A stretch of DNA of 64,000 nucleotides from Sphingomonas sp. SUN039 (GCF_024758725.1 NZ_CP096972.1:2710001-2774000), one strand, 5' to 3'; positions 47,658 to 56,360 are shown, numbered from the stretch's first letter. Numbers and translations: made by a program. The notes: generated by a model not told the origin, from the letters alone.

Positions 47658-48728
47658 CTAGGACGCGCCCTTGAGTTCCTCGCGCTCGTCGGGTTCGAGG
47701 TCGCTGGGGTTCACATAGACTGCCTTGACGATGACCATCGCGACCACCGTGATCGGCGTGGCGAGGATGACGCCTACGGGTCCGAGCAGGACACCGAGCG
47801 CCACCAGGCTGAAGATCGTCAGCGCGGGCGGCAGTTCTACCATGCGGCTTTGCAACAGCGGCATCACGACATTGCCCTGGATCTGCTGCACCGCCACCAG
47901 CACGACGATGGTCCAGATACCCATGGTCGTGCTCTGGCCGAACGCGAGGATAACCGAGGGCAGGACGACGACGATGGTGCCAAGATAGGGCACGAATTCG
48001 CAGAGGCCCGCGACCAGCCCGATCGCGGGCGCGGCGGGGACGCCGACGAGCCACAGGCCGAGCGTCGTCGCCACCCCGACGAAGACCATGCCGATCCCTT
48101 GGCCCAGCAGCCAGGCATTGAGCGAATGGGCGACCGCGATAAAGGTCCGCGTCACCTTGCCGCGCGCCGATTCGGGGGTCAGCATGATGACGCCCTTGCC
48201 ATAGAGACGCGGCTGGGCAGCGAGATAGATGCCGCCGACGATGACGATGGCCAGCGCCGAGACGATAGTGCCAAGGCTGGTCAGCAGGCCGGTCGCGAAG
48301 CCGACAATGCTCTGGCCGCTGGGGACGAGATCGCCCGCGCGGCGAAAGAACTCGGCCCCGATCGGCGTCTCGGCAAAGCGCGCACGGAACACTTCCCAGG
48401 CGGCGGGCAGCCGCAGGGCAAGTTCGGCGAATTCGCCCGACAGCGAATTGCCGAAGAACCAGAACGCGCCGGCCAAGGTCGCAAGGATGCCCACGACCGA
48501 CAAGGCGAGCGCAATGCCGAAATTGAGACCGGTGCGCTGGACCATCCACCGCGCGAGATTGAAGAAAATGAGTCCGATCAGCGCGCAGGCGAACACCAGC
48601 AACAACAGGTCGGCCAGTTTCCACATCGCATAGGCCGCCGCCGCCGTCGCCAGAATGATGACGGTCGTGCGGAACACCCGCCGGTCGATCAGCGCGTCCT
48701 GGTCGAGTTGCACCTTTTGCCCCTTCAT
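47658..48728 (-). CDS. AI-2E family (PerM-like) membrane transporter
   Basis: 356 residues from the ATG at 48728; about eight membrane helices with the long periplasmic segment typical of the family (WEVFRARFAETPIGAEFF). GLVAGLCEFVPYLGTIVVVLP and GVLLGPVGVILATPITVV are conserved C-terminal motifs. Proposed functions range from autoinducer-2 export to sodium/proton antiport; none can be assigned. It is convergent with lepB. Confidence 0.88.
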   Translation of the reverse strand: MKGQKVQLDQDALIDRRVFRTTVIILATAAAAYAMWKLADLLLLVFACALIGLIFFNLARWMVQRTGLNFGIALALSVVGILATLAGAFWFFGNSLSGEFAELALRLPAAWEVFRARFAETPIGAEFFRRAGDLVPSGQSIVGFATGLLTSLGTIVSALAIVIVGGIYLAAQPRLYGKGVIMLTPESARGKVTRTFIAVAHSLNAWLLGQGIGMVFVGVATTLGLWLVGVPAAPAIGLVAGLCEFVPYLGTIVVVLPSVILAFGQSTTMGIWTIVVLVAVQQIQGNVVMPLLQSRMVELPPALTIFSLVALGVLLGPVGVILATPITVVAMVIVKAVYVNPSDLEPDEREELKGAS

Positions 48729-49039
48729 CGTTCGGCACAACTCTTAGCGGGGCAATTGGTGGCGGCGAACGGAAATATTTTCTGAGGTGAGGGCGTGCTG
48801 GACAGGCGGACTTGGGCAAAGCCCAAGCCGTCGGTCGGCTGATGCCGCCGGCCGTGCTTGGCCGTAGTCGGCTCAGGCGGCACGTTGCTTCGCAACGCTT
48901 GCGCTGATCCGTCCCGACCTACGCACAAAAAACGACCCGAAAGATTGCTCTTCCGGGCCGAGTGGTTCGCAGGAGGAACCTGGTTTGGGGTAGGCGACGG
49001 CTAAGGGGAGAGGACCCGCCGCCACCGACCCCAAGCTGC
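48729..49039. other. Intergenic region with hairpins, no gene
   Basis: 311 bases between two minus-strand genes. Contains the hairpin CTTGGGC-AAA-GCCCAAG (48811-48827), a CGTTGC-TTC-GCAACG-type stem near 48890 and the amtB terminator at 48927-48960. Short frames here have no coding character. Confidence 0.6.
48927..48960 (-). terminator. Rho-independent terminator of glnK-amtB
   Basis: On the minus strand a 12-bp stem with two G-U pairs (arms 48949-48960 and 48933-48944, loop GCAA) is followed by six T (48932-48927). It lies about 80 bases after the amtB stop. Confidence 0.9.
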
Positions 49040-50461
49040 TTAATAGTTGTAAGCGCGCTCCCCGTGTTCGGAGAGGTCGAGTCCTTCGCGCTCAGCATCG
49101 TCGCTGGGACGCAGGCCGATGGTGAATTTGAGCGCGTAGAACAGGATCGCGGAGACGCCACCCGACCACACCAAAGTGACCAGCACCGCCTTGATCTGGG
49201 TCAGCAGCTGCGCGCCCATGTCATAGGCGCCGACGCCCGCCGGGAAGACGGTATAGTCGAAGAAGCCCTGCCCGCCGAGCGCCGGATCGGCGACAACGGC
49301 GGTGGCCAACGCCCCAACGATCCCGCCGACGCAGTGGACGCCGAACACGTCGAGCGTGTCGTCGTACTTCAGCTTGTTCTTCACCGTCGCGACGAAGAAG
49401 TAGCAGATCGGCGAGACGATGAAGCCGAGCGCGATCGACATCATCGGTGCGGCGAACCCGCTGGCCGGCGTAATCGCTACCAGGCCCGCAACCGCGCCGG
49501 TTGCTGCACCTAGCATCGACGGCTTGCCGTGATGGAGCTGCTCGATGAGTGCCCAGCTGACGGCGGCGGCACAGGTTGCGACCATCGTGTTGATGAACGC
49601 CACCCCGGTGACGCCGTTCGCTTCGAGGTTCGACCCCGCGTTGAACCCGAACCAGCCGACCCACAGCAGGCTGGCACCGATCATGGTCATCACCAACGAA
49701 TGCGGCGGCGTCGCTTCCTTGCCGAAGCCGAGGCGCGGGCCGATGACGAGGCAGCCGACGAGGCCCGCGATGCCCGCATTGATGTGGACGACGGTCCCGC
49801 CCGCGAAGTCGAGCGCGCCCATACCCCAGAGATAGCCGTAATCGGTCGGCGCGTCGGGCAGGAAGTCCGGGCCTGCCCAGTACCAGACCATGTGGGCGAT
49901 CGGGAAATAGACGATCGTCAGCCACGCGACGACGAAGATCATCAAAGCGGAGAACTTCACCCGTTCGGCAAATGCCCCGACGATCAGAGCCGGCGTAATC
50001 ATCGCAAAGGTCATCTGGAAGACGACAAAGGCGAACTCGGGCAGGTAGACGTTGTTGCTGAACGTAGCGGCGTAGGTGCCGCCGTTGACGCCCATTAGGA
50101 ACGCCTTGGAGAATCCGCCGACGAACGCGGGCGCAACGCTGCCCGCGCTGGTGAACGCCATGGTATAGCCCCAGCAGCACCAGACGAGTCCGGCGACGCT
50201 GACGATCATGAAGACCTGCATCAGCACGCTGAGCATGTTCTTGGTGCGGACGAGGCCGCCGTAGAACAGTGCGAGGCCCGGGATGCTCATCATCAGGACG
50301 AGCACCGACGAGGTGAGCATCCAGCTCGTATCGCCCTTGTTCACCATCGTCGCCTGGGCGGCGACATCGGGTGCCTTGACGAGGTCGGCGAGGACGGGCG
50401 TGGTGGCGACGAGCACCATCAGCGCCGCGCTACCGCCCTTGATCAGTGTCGAGAGTTTCAT
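49040..50461 (-). CDS. amtB: Ammonium transporter
   Basis: 473 residues with a signal-like first segment (to TPVLAD) and eleven membrane helices. The conserved Asp and first twin His lie in GALDFAGGTVVHINAGIAGL, the second His in FGVHCVGGIVGAL; the outer Trp/Phe gate region is AFVVFQMTFAMITPALIVGA. It conducts ammonium/ammonia and is gated by GlnK, encoded 17 bases upstream. Confidence 0.96.
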   Translation of the reverse strand: MKLSTLIKGGSAALMVLVATTPVLADLVKAPDVAAQATMVNKGDTSWMLTSSVLVLMMSIPGLALFYGGLVRTKNMLSVLMQVFMIVSVAGLVWCCWGYTMAFTSAGSVAPAFVGGFSKAFLMGVNGGTYAATFSNNVYLPEFAFVVFQMTFAMITPALIVGAFAERVKFSALMIFVVAWLTIVYFPIAHMVWYWAGPDFLPDAPTDYGYLWGMGALDFAGGTVVHINAGIAGLVGCLVIGPRLGFGKEATPPHSLVMTMIGASLLWVGWFGFNAGSNLEANGVTGVAFINTMVATCAAAVSWALIEQLHHGKPSMLGAATGAVAGLVAITPASGFAAPMMSIALGFIVSPICYFFVATVKNKLKYDDTLDVFGVHCVGGIVGALATAVVADPALGGQGFFDYTVFPAGVGAYDMGAQLLTQIKAVLVTLVWSGGVSAILFYALKFTIGLRPSDDAEREGLDLSEHGERAYNY

Positions 50462-50478
50462 TGTTCCCCCTTCTCTCT

Positions 50479-50817
50479 TTAGAGCGCGTTCGCATCGGTC
50501 TCGCCGGTGCGGATCCGCACGGCTTCGCCGATGTCGAGCACGAAAATCTTGCCGTCGCCGATGGCGCCGGTGTTGGCAGCGGCCTGGATCGCCTCGACGA
50601 CGCGTGGGCTCAGGTCGGTGCCGCAGGCAACCTCGACCTTCAGCTTGGGCACCATATTGGTCGAATATTCTGCGCCGCGGTAAATCTCGGTCTGGCCCTT
50701 TTGCCGACCGAAGCCCTTGACCTCGGTGACGGTCATGCCCGTCACGCCCAGCTCGGTCAGGGCTTCGCGCACCTCGTCGAGCTTGAACGGTTTGATGATC
50801 GCAACGACGAGTTTCAT
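50479..50817 (-). CDS. glnK: Nitrogen regulatory protein P-II
   Basis: 112 residues from the ATG at 50817. The T-loop QKGQTEIYRGAEYSTN includes the uridylylated Tyr51; VTGMTVTEVKGFGRQKG and VRIRTGETDANAL are the family signatures. It binds ATP/ADP and 2-oxoglutarate and blocks AmtB in nitrogen sufficiency. A sigma-54 promoter lies 35 bases upstream of the start. Confidence 0.96.
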   Translation of the reverse strand: MKLVVAIIKPFKLDEVREALTELGVTGMTVTEVKGFGRQKGQTEIYRGAEYSTNMVPKLKVEVACGTDLSPRVVEAIQAAANTGAIGDGKIFVLDIGEAVRIRTGETDANAL

Positions 50818-50851
50818 TCGGCCCCCTGCTGGCTTGTCCGTGATGCAGTGC

Positions 50852-50868
50852 AGCAAGAGGCGTGCCAG
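50852..50868 (-). promoter_or_regulatory. Sigma-54 promoter of glnK-amtB
   Basis: The minus strand reads CTGGCACGCCTCTTGCT, matching the RpoN consensus YTGGCACG-N4-TTGCW, with GG and GC exactly ten bases apart. The expected start point near 50840 leaves a leader of about 23 bases. Activation by NtrC under nitrogen limitation is the established pattern for glnK-amtB. Confidence 0.9.
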
Positions 50869-50955
50869 TCTCCGGGCGCAGTGCGTCGAGGGCACATGGC
50901 TCGGGCGACCCTTAGGCGTCGCTTAACGTTTGTGCAGATGCGAAGGTGGAATTGC

Positions 50956-51159
50956 CTAACTAATAGGCAGAACTGCCCGGGCGGCAGCCAGATCCTCGTC
51001 GAGCACCATGACACGGACCGGCACCAGCCAGCCCGAGGAGTCCGCGATATTCATGCCGTGATCGAACAGCACGGCGTCGATCCCTTCGGCCTCGAGCAGC
51101 CCCTTGACCATCGCTGCCTCCATCGCATTGGGGTAGTTCGCCAGTTCGACCAGCGCCAC
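50956..51159 (-). CDS. DUF2007 protein
   Basis: 67 residues from a GTG at 51159 overlapping the stop of the upstream gene (TAGTG). VALVELANYPNAMEAAMVKG, LLEAEGIDAVLFD and PVRVMVLDEDLAAARAVL match the small DUF2007 (putative signal-transducing) family. Cytoplasmic; function unknown. Confidence 0.8.
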   Translation of the reverse strand: MALVELANYPNAMEAAMVKGLLEAEGIDAVLFDHGMNIADSSGWLVPVRVMVLDEDLAAARAVLPIS

Positions 51160-51725
51160 TAGCCCTGTGCCTCGTGCCACGGCATCCTAGTTTGGGCGCG
51201 CACCGGCAGGCCGTCGATGGTCTTGCTGCGTTTGGCCTGTGTCCGCAGCCGCTTTTCGGGGTCGTCCGCTCGGTGGTATTTCGACAAGGTCTGGCGTTCG
51301 CGGTCGAGCGTCATGAACGGGACGCCCCAGCCGCAGCTGGTCTGGACGCTGTCGACATCGAACTCGAAAATCTGGCGGGTTCCGGGCAACAGCGTGAAAT
51401 GGGCAGCAAGCGCATCCCAGCCATCGTCTTGCGGCAGGACCGCCCGCCCCCGCGCGTAAATCCGCAGGATCAGCGCGGGCCGGTCGAACGCGCAGAACAT
51501 GATCGTCGCGCGCCCGTCGGCGGCGAGATGCGCGTGGGTTTCGTTCCCCGATCCGCCGACGTCGAGATAGCCGACCCGTTTCGGCCCCAACACGCGAAAC
51601 GAATCCATCCCCTTGGGACTAAGATTGATCCGCGCGCCATCGGCAGCGGTTGCGACGAAGAACACCGGCTGTTTCGCAATGAACGCCGCATGGTCGTCGG
51701 TGACGTGATCGGTGAAATCGGACAT
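51159..51725 (-). CDS. Pyridoxamine 5'-phosphate oxidase-like flavin protein
   Basis: 188 residues from the ATG at 51725. A split-barrel FMN-binding fold: PVFFVATAADGARINLSPKG, YLDVGGSGNETHAHL and ATIMFCAFDRPALILRIYAR. The substrate is unknown; this group is annotated as general stress or PNPOx-like. It is divergent from ccdAB with only 49 bases between start codons. Confidence 0.85.
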   Translation of the reverse strand: MSDFTDHVTDDHAAFIAKQPVFFVATAADGARINLSPKGMDSFRVLGPKRVGYLDVGGSGNETHAHLAADGRATIMFCAFDRPALILRIYARGRAVLPQDDGWDALAAHFTLLPGTRQIFEFDVDSVQTSCGWGVPFMTLDRERQTLSKYHRADDPEKRLRTQAKRSKTIDGLPVRAQTRMPWHEAQG

Positions 51726-51727
51726 CG

Positions 51728-51768
51728 CTATGCACTCAGTTGACGCGCGTTTTCTATGCACATACAAA
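51728..51768 (+). promoter_or_regulatory. ccdAB promoter and repeated operator-like motif
   Basis: TTGACG (51740-51745), a 17-base spacer and TACAAA (51763-51768) form a good -35/-10 pair. CTATGCAC occurs twice (51728-51735 and 51754-51761), flanking the -35 and overlapping the spacer, a possible CcdA-CcdB operator. Confidence 0.6.
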
Positions 51769-51774
51769 AAGCGC

Positions 51775-52014
51775 ATGGCAAGCAAAGTGAACCCCAACCG
51801 TCGACCGACCAATGTCACTCTGGACGCGCGCGCTGTGGACGATGCGCGCGCCTTGGGCATTAATGTGTCCAAAGCGTGTGAGCTCGGTTTGGTCAGCGAG
51901 ATAAAAAGGGCGCGAGAAGCGCGCTGGCGTGCTGAAAATCGCGCGGCCATCGATTCGCACAACGCATTTGTCGAAAAGCATGGCATTCCGCTTTCGCGCT
52001 TTCGTCAATTTTGA
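51775..52014 (+). CDS. ccdA: CcdA-family antitoxin
   Basis: 79 residues. An N-terminal ribbon-helix-helix (PTNVTLDARAVDDARALGIN) binds DNA, and the C-terminal REARWRAENRAAIDSHNAFV plus EKHGIPLSRFRQF is the CcdB-binding tail typical of CcdA. It directly abuts the toxin (TGA then ATG). Confidence 0.92.
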   Translation: MASKVNPNRRPTNVTLDARAVDDARALGINVSKACELGLVSEIKRAREARWRAENRAAIDSHNAFVEKHGIPLSRFRQF

Positions 52015-52314
52015 ATGGCACGGTACGACGTCTTCCGTGATCCGGACGGGACTGGATTTGTTGTCGATGTTCAATCGGACATTTTCGACGACTATCGAAC
52101 GCGCGTGGTCATTCCCCTTCTGCCGCCGGAGATTGCGCCTTTGGCAGTCCCCCGACTGAACCCCCGCTTCGACATCGAAGGTCAGTCATTCACATTGCAC
52201 CCCCACTTTGTTGCAAGTGTTCCGAGCAGCGCATTGGGGCGTCCGATCACATCGTTGGCGAGCGAGGATTATGCAATCGCCGGGGCGCTCGACCTGATGC
52301 TCAAGGGCTTCTGA
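52015..52314 (+). CDS. ccdB: CcdB-family gyrase toxin
   Basis: 99 residues. MARYDVFRDPDGTGFVVDVQ, RVVIPLLPPEIAP, RLNPRFDIEGQSFTLHPHFV and SLASEDYAIAGALDLM match CcdB. The C-terminus is MLKGF; F-plasmid CcdB needs Trp99, Gly100 and Ile101 to trap gyrase, and here Trp is replaced by Lys, so activity on gyrase is uncertain. The adjacent tldD is convergent; TldD processes CcdA in E. coli. Confidence 0.9.
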   Translation: MARYDVFRDPDGTGFVVDVQSDIFDDYRTRVVIPLLPPEIAPLAVPRLNPRFDIEGQSFTLHPHFVASVPSSALGRPITSLASEDYAIAGALDLMLKGF

Positions 52315-52318
52315 CCGG

Positions 52319-53740
52319 CTACGCCGCCGTCCCGCCCACCGTCAGCCCGTCGATCAACAGTGTAGGCTGGCCTACGCCCGCAGGGACGCTCTGCCCGCCC
52401 TTGCCGCACACCCCGACGCCTTCGTCGAGCGCGAAGTCGTTGCCGATGCCGCTGACTTTGGTCAGCACGCTGGGGCCGTCGCCGATGAGTGTCGCGCCCT
52501 TAATCGGCGCGCCAATGCCACCGTTTTCGATCAGATACGCCTCGGTGCAGCTGAACACGAACTTGCCGCTGACGATATCGACCTGGCCGCCGCCGAAGCT
52601 CTTGGCGAAGATGCCTTTCTTGACGCGCGAGAGCAGCTCGGCGGGGTCGTCGGTGCCGTTCTTCATAAAGGTGTTGGTCATGCGCGGCATCGGGGCGTGG
52701 GCGTAGCTTTCACGGCGGCCATTGCCGGTGGCCGCGACGCCCATCAGCCGCGCGTTGAGCCGGTCCTGCATATAGCCGCGCAGGATGCCGTCCTCGATCA
52801 GCACGGTCTCGCCGGTCGATGTGCCCTCGTCATCGATGCTGAGCGAGCCGCGCCGGTCGGGAATCGAGCCATCGTCGACGACGGTGACTCCGGGGGCGGC
52901 GACGCGCTCGCCGATGCGGCCCGAAAACGCCGATGTGCCCTTGCGGTTGAAATCGCCCTCCAGCCCGTGGCCGATCGCTTCGTGGAGCAGGATGCCGGGC
53001 CAGCCGGGGCCGAGCAGCACCGTTGTCTCGCCCGCAGGGGCGGCAACTGAATCGAGGTTGACCAGTGCCTGTTTCAGCGCCTCGTCGATGGCGCGGTTCC
53101 ACACGGCTTCGTCGAACAGCCGGTCGTAGAGGTAGCGGCCGCCCATGCCGAAACTGCCCGATTCGCGGCGCTCGCCCCGCTGCGCGACGATGCTGACGTT
53201 CAGGCGGACGAGCGGGCGGATGTCGGTGGCGGTATAGCCGTCGGCGCGGACGATTTCGACCACGTTCCAGGTGCCCGACAGGCCGACCGAAACCTGCACC
53301 ACGCGCGGGTCGCGGGCGCGCGCGGCGGCGTCGATCCGCTGGCACAGCGCGACCTTGTCGGCGAAGGGGACGAGTCCCAGCGGTTCGGCATCGGTGTAGA
53401 GGTGGCGGTTGCTCTTGCGCGGGGGCTGGGCGTGGCCGCTGGCCGAGGGGTCGAGCAGCTTGAGCGTGGCGGCGGCGCGCGCGATGCCGGCGGGCGAGAC
53501 ATCGTCCGAATGGGCAAAGCCCGTCGCCTCGCCCGAGACGCCGCGCAGCCCGAAGCCGCGCGCGGAGCCGTAATCGGCGATTTTCAGCCGTCCGTCGTCG
53601 AAGCCGAACGACTCACTGGTGCGATATTGCAGATAAAGCTCGCCATCGTCGCAGGCGGACAGCGCGTCGCGGGTCAGGCGCTGCGCTTCGGCTGGGTCGA
53701 GGGTGTCGGCGTAGAGCAAGGCGCGGGGATCGGTGTTCAT
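52319..53740 (-). CDS. tldD: Metalloprotease TldD
   Basis: 473 residues from the ATG at 53740. The zinc motif HEAIGHGLEGD lies near the middle. The TldD/TldE pair degrades small peptides, matures microcin B17 and removes the antitoxin CcdA in E. coli. It ends 4 bases after ccdB (convergent), so toxin-antitoxin and its classical protease are neighbours. The partner tldE (pmbA) is not in the window. Confidence 0.95.
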   Translation of the reverse strand: MNTDPRALLYADTLDPAEAQRLTRDALSACDDGELYLQYRTSESFGFDDGRLKIADYGSARGFGLRGVSGEATGFAHSDDVSPAGIARAAATLKLLDPSASGHAQPPRKSNRHLYTDAEPLGLVPFADKVALCQRIDAAARARDPRVVQVSVGLSGTWNVVEIVRADGYTATDIRPLVRLNVSIVAQRGERRESGSFGMGGRYLYDRLFDEAVWNRAIDEALKQALVNLDSVAAPAGETTVLLGPGWPGILLHEAIGHGLEGDFNRKGTSAFSGRIGERVAAPGVTVVDDGSIPDRRGSLSIDDEGTSTGETVLIEDGILRGYMQDRLNARLMGVAATGNGRRESYAHAPMPRMTNTFMKNGTDDPAELLSRVKKGIFAKSFGGGQVDIVSGKFVFSCTEAYLIENGGIGAPIKGATLIGDGPSVLTKVSGIGNDFALDEGVGVCGKGGQSVPAGVGQPTLLIDGLTVGGTAA

Positions 53741-53767
53741 GCCGCCCGAGATAGGTCGCGTGAACCG

Positions 53768-54298
53768 CTATTGATAGTCCATCGTGAGGGTAAAGGTGCC
53801 GGTGTACAGGCCGTCGGCCTGACTACCTGCCACGGTCAGCCGTCCCCCGACCGCATAGTTGATAACGCCGAGCGGGCCAAGGTTGGCATTGGGACCGACG
53901 GGCTGCGGTCCGCCACCGTTCACGCTGACCCGAATCTGGTTGATCGACATGTTGTTCGCGCCGTTCACAACGACGATCGGCGTGGGGTTGAGTGCGATGG
54001 TCACAACCTGGTTGGGCGTGCCGGTCGCGATGAAGCGCGCGTTGGACACGGTGCCGCCAGCAAGCACCACCCCGGTGCCGCTGCGCGTGCCGGTCTGCGC
54101 GTCGACTGTCACAGTGCCGCCGCCCGACGGAACGATACCACCGAAATCGAGCGGTGCGGTATTGAGCATGGCGACCGGCCCGAGTACGCTCGTTTTCGCG
54201 GTCCCCGCGCCGCTTCCGGCAAGCGCGGGCATGGCCCAGCCGACCGAAAGCATGACGACCACGACGCACAGTCGCCTAAAGAATCGATGTTGCCCCAC
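53768..54298 (-). CDS. DUF4402 secreted protein, paralogue 1
   Basis: 176 residues from a GTG at 54298. Signal peptide ending MPALAG. Beta-sandwich pattern with TAPLDFGGI and the closing GLYTGTFTLTMDYQ. DUF4402 proteins resemble pilin or spore-coat-U-like domains and are expected at the cell surface. It is the most distant member of a four-gene set, lacking the AATQA-type start of the others. Confidence 0.85.
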   Translation of the reverse strand: MGQHRFFRRLCVVVVMLSVGWAMPALAGSGAGTAKTSVLGPVAMLNTAPLDFGGIVPSGGGTVTVDAQTGTRSGTGVVLAGGTVSNARFIATGTPNQVVTIALNPTPIVVVNGANNMSINQIRVSVNGGGPQPVGPNANLGPLGVINYAVGGRLTVAGSQADGLYTGTFTLTMDYQ

Positions 54299-54346
54299 GG
54301 TGCCGTAGCTAGCGGCCAGCGGTGACGAAGCAGTTGGCGGCGCTGG

Positions 54347-54553
54347 TTAAGCGCGCGTTGAGGATTCAGCCGTGTCGGTCGGCCCGCCGATCAGAACGAA
54401 GCGCCGATCGCAATAGCCGCAGTCGACGAAGCCCGTCTCGTCGATCTCCAGCCAGACGCGCGGATGGCCGAGTGCGGCGGGGATGCCGTCGCCCGATCCG
54501 TCGCAGGTGGTCCGACGGGTAGCGACACGAAACGTTTCAGGCGGCGCGATCAT
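54347..54553 (-). CDS. Small zf-CHCC zinc-finger protein
   Basis: 68 residues from the ATG at 54553. TTCDGSGDGIPAALGHPRVW, then LEIDETGFVDCGYCDRRFVL gives the Cys-His-Cys-Cys ligands of the zf-CHCC family, related to the NDUFS6 subunit of complex I. It interrupts the DUF4402 array with no evident link. Confidence 0.88.
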   Translation of the reverse strand: MIAPPETFRVATRRTTCDGSGDGIPAALGHPRVWLEIDETGFVDCGYCDRRFVLIGGPTDTAESSTRA

Positions 54554-54618
54554 GCCGTCGCCGTTAGCCGAGCGCGGCGCAAAATCAATCAGGGTCGGAA
54601 ATTTTAGGGCCGAGAAAA

Positions 54619-55137
54619 TCAGGGATAATCGACGGTCAGGTTAAAACTGCCCGAATATAGCCCGTCGCGCTGGTTGGCGGCGACATTCAACCGACCGCCG
54701 ACGCGCACATCGAGGATGCCGCTTGCCGGAATGCGCCGGGTGCGCCCGCCGTTGAGCGTCATATTGCTGACCGTCATCGTCTCGGTCCCGCTAACCCGCG
54801 TCAGCACCGGCGCGGTGCCGATGGTGATGAACGCGTTGACCGCCGGCGTCCCCGTCGCGGTGAAGCGCGCCGCCCCCGGGGCGCCGCCGCCGACAAGGCT
54901 GAGGCCACCGGTTCGCGTCCGGGCGTCCGTGCGCGGGTTGATCGTCACCGTTCCCGCCGTCACGCCAGTAATCAGCGTCCCGAAATCGAGCGCCCGCGAG
55001 TTGGCGAGCACAATCGGTCGCAGCGTTCGTGCGCGGCCGTTCGCGGCGCGCGTCGCCGCATCCGCCCGATCGGCAACGCCGGTCAGCAGGATTGCGCCCG
55101 TCACCAGTGCACCCAAGGAGAGAATTTTTTGCCCCAC
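54619..55137 (-). CDS. DUF4402 secreted protein, paralogue 2
   Basis: 172 residues from a GTG at 55137. Signal peptide to DRADAA, then ATRAANGRA, SRALDFGTL and a closing GLYSGSFNLTVDYP. The MGQK start is shared in form with paralogue 1 (MGQH). Likely a surface or pilin-like protein. Confidence 0.85.
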   Translation of the reverse strand: MGQKILSLGALVTGAILLTGVADRADAATRAANGRARTLRPIVLANSRALDFGTLITGVTAGTVTINPRTDARTRTGGLSLVGGGAPGAARFTATGTPAVNAFITIGTAPVLTRVSGTETMTVSNMTLNGGRTRRIPASGILDVRVGGRLNVAANQRDGLYSGSFNLTVDYP

Positions 55138-55235
55138 ACCATCGCTCTAGCCGCGCGGCTGTGTAGGTCGGGTTGGCAGTACTGGTTAACGTGACGGATA
55201 CGAATCGATAATTGGAAGGCCGCGACTCTGCTCGC

Positions 55236-55754
55236 CTAGAAATAGGTGACGGTGATGTCGAAATTGCCCGAGTAAGTGCCGTCCATCTGATTCGCGGCAA
55301 CCGCAAGCGTGCCGCCGACGCGCAGGTCGAGCAGCCCCGCCGCGCCTATGATCCTCAATACCGGGCCGTTGAGCGTGAGCTGCGTCACGTTCATCGTCGC
55401 CCCGCCGCCTGCGCGGTTGAGCACGGGCAACGGCCCGCGCGTCACTTGCAAGGTCTGGTTGCCGGTGGCGTAAGTATAGAATTGCGCGGCGAGCGGCGTT
55501 CCACCCGCAGCCAGTACCCCGCCGGTCGTGCTGCGCGCATCGGTGGTCGGGTCGATCACGACGGTCCCGGCCGTGGTTCCCGACGCAAGCCGCCCGAAAT
55601 CGAGGTCGCGCAGTTTGACGATCGACAACGGTCGCAAGGTAATTGCCTTGCCGTTTGCCGCCTGTGTCGCCGCTTGCAAGCTGCTGCCCGAGCAGATCGC
55701 CAGCGCGCACGCCGCCGCGATCCGGCCCAGCCGATATGTTGCGATTGTCCCCAC
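55236..55754 (-). CDS. DUF4402 secreted protein, paralogue 3
   Basis: 172 residues from a GTG at 55754. Signal peptide to SSLQAA, then ATQAANGKA, LRDLDFGRL and a closing GTYSGNFDITVTYF. Closest in motif to paralogue 4. A gap of 98 bases separates it from paralogue 2. Confidence 0.85.
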   Translation of the reverse strand: MGTIATYRLGRIAAACALAICSGSSLQAATQAANGKAITLRPLSIVKLRDLDFGRLASGTTAGTVVIDPTTDARSTTGGVLAAGGTPLAAQFYTYATGNQTLQVTRGPLPVLNRAGGGATMNVTQLTLNGPVLRIIGAAGLLDLRVGGTLAVAANQMDGTYSGNFDITVTYF

Positions 55755-55835
55755 GGGTCACTTATTGCACCGACGGGAGATAAATCGGCGTCAACGCGCA
55801 GAGTTAATGTGTCGGTAACGCTGTGAGGGGGTCCG

Positions 55836-56360
55836 CTACTGATAATCTGCGTTGATCTGGAAGGTGCCGCTGTAGCTGCCGTCTGCCTGGCTCGCCGCCA
55901 CCGACAGCGCGCCGCCTATATCGACGTCGAAGGTTCCCGATACCGGCGTGGTCACCGGATTGACCGCGCCGTTCATAGTAATCAGCGTTACCGGCATCGT
56001 CGCGCCGCCGCCCGCGCGGGTGAGCACCGGCAGGGCATTGCGGGTGATGAGCACGAGCGTCGAAGGTGTCGCAACCACGCGAAAACGCGCGGTTTGCGGC
56101 GATCCGCCCGCGAGCACGGGACCGCCTGTCACAGACCGCGCACCGGTGTCAGGGTCGACCGTGACCGTACCTGCCGCTGCGGTCGCGACGATCCGCCCGA
56201 AATCCAGATCGCGCAGCCAGGTGATCGTTACCGGCTTGCGAAGCGTCGTACGGATCGTCGAGGCCTGCGTCGCGGCATTGGCCGCACTCGCTACCCCCAG
56301 TGGGAACGTTAACGCCAGCGCCAACAACGCTCGTCGTGCGTCTGTCATTCTTATGGTCAT
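55836..56360 (-). CDS. DUF4402 secreted protein, paralogue 4
   Basis: 174 residues from the ATG at 56360. Signal peptide to SAANAA, then ATQASTIRTT, LRDLDFGRI and a closing GSYSGTFQINADYQ. First gene of the array in transcription direction and divergent from the ABC ATPase gene. Confidence 0.85.
   Translation of the reverse strand: MTIRMTDARRALLALALTFPLGVASAANAATQASTIRTTLRKPVTITWLRDLDFGRIVATAAAGTVTVDPDTGARSVTGGPVLAGGSPQTARFRVVATPSTLVLITRNALPVLTRAGGGATMPVTLITMNGAVNPVTTPVSGTFDVDIGGALSVAASQADGSYSGTFQINADYQ

Noticed and set aside
48725-48928. 67-codon minus-strand frame in the gap before the AI-2E gene
   Set aside because: Overlaps hairpins, lacks a ribosome-binding site and shows no coding pattern.
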